Of a stretch of DNA of 12,541 bases, positions 7,801 to 12,541 are shown piece by piece. Every line of letters begins with the position of its first letter. Position 1 is the first letter of the stretch. The notes beneath the pieces were generated by a model that saw nothing but the letters and a program-made list of their open reading frames with translations, was not told where the DNA came from and made no database searches. The position numbers and the translations under genes are program-made. Source of the stretch: CAVZLD01 sp964522605 (GTDB taxonomy: Bacteria > Planctomycetota > Planctomycetia > Pirellulales > Pirellulaceae); the NCBI GenBank assembly GCA_964522605.1, contig CAZFWV010000204.1:1-12541 (forward strand), in the 5' to 3' direction.

Positions 7801-10800
7801 CAAATACCTCGGTATACTGGCTACCTCCGGCTTCGGTCTCGCGCAGAACGTGCGTCGTAGTCGCGAGTAACGCACTGGGGCTGCTTTCGAAGCCGTCGCC
7901 GTTGACCGCAGAGACTTGATAGGCGTAGTCCTTTACTGCCTCGTCCGTCGTATGGGAATAGGTTGCGTCGCTCGTTGTTCCGATCGCCGTTCCATTCAAG
8001 TAGACGACGTAGGAAGCAACACCACTCTCCGGATCACGCGACGGTTGCCAGGACAAATGCAGCGTCGTGTCGTTCACGCGACGCGCCCGGAGTGCGGTAG
8101 GCGGGGATGGTGCTGTTGCATCCATCAGCAAGTTTTTGCTTCCCGGTGTCCCGCCGTGTAAACCGACGCTCCAATTGCTCGCGTCATTCCCATACTCCCA
8201 TCCAACCAGTCGTCCCAACGCTCCTCCCTGACCGGCTGCTTGCGGAGGCCAGGGCGATTGGCGGTCATATTCCACTTGATCGACGGGGATCAATGGCACC
8301 TGACTGCCAAACCAAGGCTCACCCGGCATGCTCAGTGTGATCCGCTCCCCTGCGTCATCCAGACCGCCTTGGTAGGGTCCGACGACAAGAATCTGGTCGG
8401 GTAGCGTGTACTGAGATCGAAACGTCGTTGGATCCGTTCCCGCGAGAACGAGGTAGGCGCCTGGCTCGAGAGTGATCTGTTGGTCGAACGCAAATGACAC
8501 TCCGTCGGTCATCTGCCAGGCTTGGGTTGGATCGACGGGATCAAACAGGGTTACCGCCGAATCGGTCCAGTTGTATAGCTCGATGTATTCAGCACGGCCG
8601 TCGGCCGGATCATACATGATTTCATTGATCACGACCGGGCCGACCCAGGGCGCGCTGTTGGGCTGTCGCGGCGTCGGTGTCTTCAGTGGAGCAAAATCGA
8701 CTTCGCCCGATTGTCGTCCATGTCGTCCGTAGGTTAAATCGGCAAGAGAGCCATGGTATTGCGCGGTTTGACGATAACCGCCGACTGCGATGGCGTTACC
8801 TGGCGAAGAGAGTATCACGCTGCCCGCCAATGGGCTCAGCCGGAAACCCGATCCGGCCGCGGCAGCGGGTCCGAAATCCAGCTGTTCTGTCAGGAGTAAG
8901 TATTGTCCAGCCTGGATGATCGTTCCTTCGGTAAATTGATGCTTTGTCAGCTCATCCGCCGAGTCACTTAGGTACCAGCCACTCAGGTCGATATCCGAAT
9001 CGGATGTGTTGTACAGCTCGATCCAATTCCCCCGGACGTCCCGCGCATCGGCGGAAAGTTCGTTGATGACAACGATCTCCGGGAGATATCCAGGGTCGCT
9101 CGCACCCGGAGAGCCACCGACGTTTTCACTCGGACGCCAACTGGATCTGTCTGCCCATGTTCCGCGATCGGCGGTCGGATCAACAATCACGAGTGAATAG
9201 CCGTCGCCATCTGTAATCGGGTACCAGGAATCTTGGTACGAAACATCAAGAATCGGCTCGCCCAGAGGCCCCGTCAGTTGAAGTGCTTCGCCGGCGTTAC
9301 TCAGCTGTCCGGAGAACTCTCCTGCGATACGAGGATTGTCGCCATAGAGCAGGCGAAACGCAGTCTGGTTACTGACGACAAGGATGTGCTCTCCGGCAGC
9401 GAGCGTCACGTCGGGGAATTCGAATTGCACGCCTCCCGTCAACTCAAATCCACGGAGACTCATCGACTGGGAACCGATGTTCTGCAATTCAAGAAACTCG
9501 AGATCCGTTGCGGCACCGATGGCGGGATCCGCCGGATGATACATGAGTTCCGTGATTCGCAGTTCCGGTGGGGTGGACTGGAGGAACAACGCGGACGCAA
9601 GTGCGCTCCATGTGTTCTGATGCAGAGCACGTGCCTGCAGGCGCACGGAGTCGGTCACGAGCAGCGGCTGTCCGTCCCACTGGCGTGCGTTTGCCGAAGG
9701 CAGACCGGTGAATGCCTCACGAGGATCCGATCCGTCGAGTGTGTAATAAATCGAACCGGTCGGCGCCGCCATGGTGACGGGCATTTCCGTCTCGAATACC
9801 CCGCCATATTGACTGAACGTGGGTGCCTCGATGTCGGGATACAGCCCGTCCGCTCGCCACTGACCAAAGACCGTGTCCTGCCGTCGCGGAAAGAAATAGC
9901 TGATCAAGCGATTCTGCTCCGCCAACCACTCCGTGTCTCGCGTGTAAGGTCGAGTCCGGCGCACGTCACCCCAGCGAGCGGACTCGCCGACGATTGCACG
10001 ATCAATTTGAGCGGCAATTTCGAGGTAGCGATCAATGTTCGCCTGAACGGTTAAGGCTCCATCATGAAAAAAGTGTTTCTGCAGGTGATCGGCAAACCGC
10101 AGACGAAACTCGGCAGACGATCGTAATTCGCCATAGAGACGTGCCGGAGTGCTATCTGCGTTTCCGACTCCCAATTCCGTCCGATCGACCGTGATTTCCG
10201 AAAGACTATGTTCCGAGTCCCAAAGGAAGAACTTGAATTGACCGCCTTCAGTGCGCGGGCGGATCGCGTAGAAGTTGCGGGGTTCTGTCAGCGATCCAAT
10301 CAGTACGGGGGCGTCGACATTGCCCGTATAGTGAATCATGATCATGTAGTCGATCAGATTATCGATGTCCACGTACTGTTGCAGGTCGATATACTTCTGG
10401 TCGGCCGTTCGCCGTGGATCTTTTGCGATCCGAAACATCTCGTCCCACGCCTCACGGTCGCCGTTGATCGCTTCGGGCGGAGGACCGTGTTGGATCACAT
10501 CGTAGTCCTCCTTGTCGTTACCAAAATACGACTCGGCAAACGACTCGTCGGGACGCTCTACGGCGTTATACATTCCCCAATAGAGGCCGTTGATGAAGAC
10601 ATGGACGTATCGGCCGTGTGAAGCCGGTTGCCCCATCGCCAGGTGACTCACGCGCGAGAACTGATCGCGCATGTATTGGGCGCGACTCTGTTGCGTCCCG
10701 TCAGCGTGCGTCCATTTGTAGTTGTAGCCACCACGCAGCATGATCCGATCAAACTCGGTCACATCCGTGTCGTCGAAAAATGGAAAGTCCAGCTTGGGCG

Positions 10801-12541
10801 CACCGTACATCGATTTGAATTGCAGACGAAAAGACTTCTTGGGTGTACGATCAAGCTGCCGGCTGACACCGCCGAAGATCCGAATTCCAGCGTCGATCTG
10901 ATAATCGCTTTCGCCGGGAAAATTGAGGAGTTCCATCGAGACCGGGCGTTCCCATGTGACTCCTCGCTGCAACGGATTGACATAAATCCCGGTTTGTCGG
11001 TCGAAGAGATTCGCGACATCTGTGACGAGTGATACGATCGGGATCGATGCCAGATCGTTTTCAAACGTGTCTTGATAGAGTGGGTTACCCGTGACTTCCG
11101 GATCGACTTCATAATCCGCTTGATATCCAGCCCATGTCGTTGGATATCCATCAGGACGGCGAGGTTGATTTGCAACACCGCTCAAAAACAGATAGGTGTG
11201 CGTATCCACATTCGTGGGTTGATAACCCGGTTTGACCGCAATTGCACGAAGCGTTGTTGTTTGGTCGATGTGGACGACGGCAATCGGTGGCGTAGCGGCG
11301 TCGATTGCCGCTACCTGCACGCCGTTGCTGAGTGAGGGAGTGCTTCCGTCGAGCGTGTAGATGATCGTAGCGCCTGGAGTATCCGACGTAATCGTGGTAT
11401 CCAAGGGCGCTGTGTACAGGCCGCGATCGGCGGAAAACTGCGTATCGGCAACGAAGCCCTGTACGGGCGATCCGTTGACCGTTCCGGGAGATGGGGTCAC
11501 AAAGTAACCGATTTCTACCGTATCCGTCAGCACCTCGCCCACCAACTCGGGCAGGATCAGAAAACCGGAACTTCGTGCGGTGCGATTGACACCGTGAATT
11601 GCCAGAATGTTTTCGCCAGGTCGAAGTGCGGGAATGAACGACGAAATGTCAAACTCTTCAAAGTCCTCCGCCCGATGGTTTGTCGTTGCCGCATTCGAGC
11701 TCCAGCCAGGTACACCATTTACATGCTGGCGGACAACTTCCTGACCATTCAGGTATGCGACGAATCCATCGTCATACAGCATGCGCAATGTCAGGCTGCC
11801 GAGTCGCGCAAGGGGGTCGACAGAAAAAGGGATTCGCAGATAAGCGGACGTTCCGACGTTGTACATCGTGTCCAGCAGATCGGTCCCGATCATACCGCTG
11901 TAATCGAGACTCGTATCGAATCCGACGCCGGTGGTTCCCACAGTCCAGCCTTCCAGTCCTCCGGCCGCCTGAAATGCTGCTTCGCTGCCCCCTTGCCAAC
12001 TCGTACCATACCGTGCATCGGTGTCTGCATCGGGAACGATTGTTTGCACCGCGGATGCGTTGACTACAAGACTGGCGGGGGAACGAACGTAACCCGATCC
12101 GAAGGAAACGTCCGCCAACTGAGGTGGATAGTCGGCTCCGTTCAGATTGTATTCCGAAACGACACTGGTACCGTCAGGCTGGACCAGCGCGACATATTCG
12201 GCATCGGCATTCAGGCGAAAGTTGGTGTGCAGATAGCCCTCTGGATCGGGCTGGCCCGTCGTGTCTCCAGAAGCAAAGACCAGCAAGTATTCTCCCGCTT
12301 CCAACCAAGAGCTTGGCGTTTCGGGGAACAACCACTTGTTCAGATCTCGCGGGTTATCCGTTAGGTACCAGCCGGCGAGGTTGATTGGCTCATCACCGGC
12401 GTTGTAGAGTTCGATCCAATCGGATGCGCGGCCACGCCCGTCCAGCAGCGTCGCTTGATTGTCCGCCATGAATTCGCTGATCAGAGGGACCGCCGCCAGC
12501 AAATGCCGCGGTTCCAGAGATTCAAGGGCCAGCCGATTTCG
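4811..12541 (-). CDS. giant exported LTD/CotH/LamG/dockerin protein (5' end outside window)
   Basis: The frame is open from the right edge to a TAA at 4811-4813, giving 2576 visible residues (residue 1 is the codon at 12541). The start lies beyond the window. A TTG at 12502 is not the real start, because the 13 codons before it encode ESLEPRHLLAA-type residues, the planctomycete extracellular motif (PF07595). Domains by eye: LTD 18-138; beta-sandwich of carbohydrate-binding type 163-338; chitobiase C-terminal-like (YTLDGSTP) 361-453; CotH kinase-like 460-901; second chitobiase-like (YYTLDGSDP) 905-988; LTDs 993-1151, 1153-1296 and 1297-1470; fibronectin III 1476-1563; DNRLRE 1576-1738; LamG-like 1744-1950, 1958-2187 and 2192-2398; dockerin 2429-2543; tail 2544-2576. 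I found no cysteine and only about 23 lysines. It is probably a cell-surface or secreted adhesive protein binding glycans or other polymers, with a phosphotransfer-like module of unknown substrate. It lies upstream of the DUF1549 gene on the same strand, separated by about 255 bp and a large hairpin. Confidence 0.95.
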   Translation of the reverse strand, partial: RNRLALESLEPRHLLAAVPLISEFMADNQATLLDGRGRASDWIELYNAGDEPINLAGWYLTDNPRDLNKWLFPETPSSWLEAGEYLLVFASGDTTGQPDPEGYLHTNFRLNADAEYVALVQPDGTSVVSEYNLNGADYPPQLADVSFGSGYVRSPASLVVNASAVQTIVPDADTDARYGTSWQGGSEAAFQAAGGLEGWTVGTTGVGFDTSLDYSGMIGTDLLDTMYNVGTSAYLRIPFSVDPLARLGSLTLRMLYDDGFVAYLNGQEVVRQHVNGVPGWSSNAATTNHRAEDFEEFDISSFIPALRPGENILAIHGVNRTARSSGFLILPELVGEVLTDTVEIGYFVTPSPGTVNGSPVQGFVADTQFSADRGLYTAPLDTTITSDTPGATIIYTLDGSTPSLSNGVQVAAIDAATPPIAVVHIDQTTTLRAIAVKPGYQPTNVDTHTYLFLSGVANQPRRPDGYPTTWAGYQADYEVDPEVTGNPLYQDTFENDLASIPIVSLVTDVANLFDRQTGIYVNPLQRGVTWERPVSMELLNFPGESDYQIDAGIRIFGGVSRQLDRTPKKSFRLQFKSMYGAPKLDFPFFDDTDVTEFDRIMLRGGYNYKWTHADGTQQSRAQYMRDQFSRVSHLAMGQPASHGRYVHVFINGLYWGMYNAVERPDESFAESYFGNDKEDYDVIQHGPPPEAINGDREAWDEMFRIAKDPRRTADQKYIDLQQYVDIDNLIDYMIMIHYTGNVDAPVLIGSLTEPRNFYAIRPRTEGGQFKFFLWDSEHSLSEITVDRTELGVGNADSTPARLYGELRSSAEFRLRFADHLQKHFFHDGALTVQANIDRYLEIAAQIDRAIVGESARWGDVRRTRPYTRDTEWLAEQNRLISYFFPRRQDTVFGQWRADGLYPDIEAPTFSQYGGVFETEMPVTMAAPTGSIYYTLDGSDPREAFTGLPSANARQWDGQPLLVTDSVRLQARALHQNTWSALASALFLQSTPPELRITELMYHPADPAIGAATDLEFLELQNIGSQSMSLRGFELTGGVQFEFPDVTLAAGEHILVVSNQTAFRLLYGDNPRIAGEFSGQLSNAGEALQLTGPLGEPILDVSYQDSWYPITDGDGYSLVIVDPTADRGTWADRSSWRPSENVGGSPGASDPGYLPEIVVINELSADARDVRGNWIELYNTSDSDIDLSGWYLSDSADELTKHQFTEGTIIQAGQYLLLTEQLDFGPAAAAGSGFRLSPLAGSVILSSPGNAIAVGGYRQTAQYHGSLADLTYGRHGRQSGEVDFAPLKTPTPRQPNSAPWVGPVVINEIMYDPADGRAEYIELYNWTDSAVTLFDPVDPTQAWQMTDGVSFAFDQQITLEPGAYLVLAGTDPTTFRSQYTLPDQILVVGPYQGGLDDAGERITLSMPGEPWFGSQVPLIPVDQVEYDRQSPWPPQAAGQGGALGRLVGWEYGNDASNWSVGLHGGTPGSKNLLMDATAPSPPTALRARRVNDTTLHLSWQPSRDPESGVASYVVYLNGTAIGTTSDATYSHTTDEAVKDYAYQVSAVNGDGFESSPSALLATTTHVLRETEAGGSQYTEVFDTYLSSGGSEMIYGSLEVLVADQDSSHASQNRRMLLRWDLSELESAAEILDASIELQVLEHGTDRSFLIYELKRDWQEGQASWSNFRNGSPWQVPGADGPLDRGDSILGVATPVQPGTFSIDLNSTGLERVHNWIVHPEQNHGFLLVDAESVQGQPVAAERPPVGPVIHWRFDDDLSNLGSGGAQYDAILSSGPAVYGDAVRGRGLDLQNAGIISTDGQYVSVDYVLPDQGTISLWYYADPFYNFQTIFDNSVDANDWEMWIYDDGRLRTRIDSNSGQLTYDLDAQGGAERWFHLVYTWNRDDDSLSAANLYVNGRLVGSGGIPRWVTAGTTFYLGGGNNDNTYATGAFDDVRIYSYALSTDQVEWLFEGNQEDQYLEGLVSYWALDDGIFNPRSTSAVDSVGSNDGFLGGFDGAVTWLDGTSGKVGGALRLDGADDHVLLPNSPSLNPQTDALTLAAWVNLDLLPGQLPESFASIFDSNEDAYVLYLDRSANELRFKVTDGDGTAERPGIPSTQLTPGQWHLIAGVYDGSAAEARIYLDGQLIDTHVNNNLTGPVRSGQIAAMGRNGESAISALRGSLDEVALWNRALTTAEIRGLWNDGQGISLLAESTAPLVYLPLDGNLTNSGSLAAGGDATLIDHPNGQSEYVTTDRKQGLELIPAGDAEGDSVAIPLQLSERGTLSFWYFFDDRLPQQTIVDNSAGMDRWRMSLDPDHVLQFQIADDTGVVMTDLDRLGGAQQWYHLAVTWNQADTTDSAVRLIVNGQLVASSRIDAWSEPGETLYLGGGNEQNPRGVGIWDDLRIHQQSLNVSAIQALLQQSTFPDPLVVFSSESDNETFRPALRITQVAGLLGDFNGDDHLDTADIDLLSEGIRAGDPRADLNKDGTSDFQDLSYMIESLLDTSFGDANLDGQFDSQDLLRVFQKSEYEDSVSSNSSWAEGDWNGDGEFDTADLVLALQSGRYQTESPATAHAIASAVDWLFAEEHSTARQQKIRRAL
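4913..5257 (-). other. dockerin-like block with four Ca-binding loops
   Basis: Four 12-residue loops follow the DxNxDxxxxxxD pattern: D2432/N2434/D2436/D2443, D2459/N2461/D2463/D2470, D2485/N2487/D2489/D2496 and D2520/N2522/D2524/D2531. All ligands are present, so the loops should bind calcium. A classical type I dockerin has two loops; four in two pairs is the form often seen at the end of large planctomycete proteins. A 33-residue tail with SAVDWLF and a basic end (KIRR) follows and may be part of a C-terminal sorting or anchoring signal (inference). Confidence 0.88.
5348..7312 (-). other. three LamG-like lectin domains
   Basis: Residues 1744-1950, 2192-2398 and, between them, 1958-2187 are concanavalin-type jelly rolls. 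The outer two belong to one subtype, sharing GTIS/GTLS-x-WY, QTI-x-DNS, W-x-M, TWN, VNG-x-LV, YLGGGN and DD-x-RI. The middle one is the common bacterial form with LRLDGADDHV, LTLAAWVNLD, WHLIAGVYDG, IYLDGQL and GSLDEVALWNRAL. Such domains usually bind glycans or mediate adhesion. Confidence 0.85.
7328..7816 (-). other. DNRLRE domain of the giant protein
   Basis: Residues about 1576-1738 show the DNRLRE pattern: DTYLSSGGSEMIYGS, then MLLRWDLSEL, then ILDASIELQV, then WQEGQASWSNFRNGSPW, closing with GFLLVDAES. The family is a beta-sandwich found in secreted bacterial proteins, and some members bind polysaccharides such as alginate. A fibronectin type III domain (residues 1476-1563, LHLSWQPSRDPESGVASYVV) precedes it. 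Confidence 0.8.
8132..9565 (-). other. three consecutive lamin-tail domains (LTD 2-4)
   Basis: Residues 993-1151, 1153-1296 and 1297-1470 each begin with an LTD entry strand (LRITELMYHP, VVINELSADA, VVINEIMYDP), continue with LEFLELQNIG, NWIELYNTSD or AEYIELYNWTD, then a LxAGxYLLV-type strand. They end in proline- and glycine-rich linkers of the type GGSPGASD or GGTPGSKN. Copies 2 and 4 share the MYxPAD opening and are closer to each other than to copy 3, suggesting insertion or old duplication. The run joins the CotH half to the lectin-like half of the protein. Confidence 0.85.
9839..11164 (-). other. CotH kinase-like domain of the giant protein
   Basis: Residues about 460-901 match the CotH family (PF08757) along its length. 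Landmarks are IPIVSLVTD, WERPVSMELL, GIRIFGG then TPKKSFRLQFKSMYG (K568/K569, candidate nucleotide-binding lysines), LRGGYNYKW, VFINGLYWGMYNAVERPDE (E662), GNVD (D743), NFYAIRP (N756), FFLWDSEHSL (D775), and the C-terminal ESARWGD and LYP. CotH of Bacillus spores is an atypical protein kinase; its key acidic residues correspond in position to the D743/N756/D775 set, judging by motif only. The likely catalytic residues are present, so the domain may be active, but the substrate and even the transferred group are unknown here. Confidence 0.85.
12128..12490 (-). other. first lamin-tail domain (LTD) of the giant protein
   Basis: Residues 18-138 show the LTD signature: ISEFMADN, then DWIELYNAGDEPINLAGWYL, then LEAGEYLLVFASG. 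LTDs are immunoglobulin-like beta-sandwiches. In bacteria they occur in secreted proteins, often with CotH or hydrolase domains, and are thought to tether them to polymers or membranes. This copy resembles the third LTD (NWIELYNTSDSDIDLSGWYL) more than the second or fourth. Confidence 0.85.
12491..12523 (-). other. planctomycete extracellular N-terminal motif (LEPRHLLA)
   Basis: The codons encode ESLEPRHLLAA directly before the first lamin-tail domain. A motif of the form LExRxLLA near the N-terminus is a known hallmark of very large exported planctomycete proteins (PF07595). It normally sits within the first few dozen residues, so the true start codon is probably only a short way beyond the right edge of the window. 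Confidence 0.85.

Noticed and set aside
9233..10054. Plus-strand open frame of 273 codons
   Set aside because: It is a shadow opposite the CotH C-terminus and second LTD of the giant gene, arginine- and cysteine-rich without recognisable motifs.
11594..12364. Plus-strand open frame of 256 codons
   Set aside because: It is a shadow of the giant gene's first LTD and beta-sandwich; no family resemblance.

Overview
The window looks like chromosomal DNA from a planctomycete, most likely of the Pirellulales type. The evidence is the gene content. A DUF1501 protein sits next to a PSCyt1-DUF1549-DUF1553 cytochrome protein, and both families are hugely expanded in Planctomycetes. Beside them is a giant secreted protein whose N-terminus carries the planctomycete 'LEPRHLLA' export-associated motif and whose C-terminus is a dockerin-like block of Ca-binding loops. 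The genes are tightly packed on one strand and the intergenic DNA carries palindromic repeats. No rRNA, tRNA, CRISPR array, transposase or phage gene was seen.

Layout, read left to right; all three confident genes are on the minus strand and so are transcribed right to left. Positions 1-168 hold a short plus-strand open frame, cut by the left edge, that faintly resembles a decayed zinc ribbon. Positions 169-337 show nothing convincing. Positions 338-426 are a compact palindromic repeat (three units, 31-bp period) just beyond the 3' end of the DUF1501 gene. Positions 460-1878 encode the DUF1501 protein with a twin-arginine signal. Positions 1978-4554 encode a Sec-exported protein with two CxxCH motifs (PSCyt1, DUF1549, DUF1553). 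Positions 4573-4707 are plain intergenic DNA. Positions 4708-4805 hold a second palindromic repeat of a different sequence but the same design. Positions 4811-12541 encode a giant exported protein of at least 2576 residues that runs off the right edge.

The giant protein reads, N to C: export motif, lamin-tail domain (LTD), a beta-sandwich, chitobiase C-terminal-like domain, CotH kinase-like domain, second chitobiase-like domain, three further LTDs, fibronectin type III, DNRLRE domain, three LamG-like lectin folds, and a four-loop dockerin with a short tail. I found no cysteine in its visible length.

Working model (inference): the DUF1549/DUF1553 and DUF1501 genes form a two-gene unit whose products work outside the cytoplasm, one exported through Sec as a haem protein and one through Tat already folded. 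The giant protein is an independent or loosely coupled surface or extracellular protein with many binding modules and one kinase-like module. No substrate can be read from the sequence. I found no clearly new system. The most interesting items are the giant CotH protein and the two look-alike palindromic intergenic elements.
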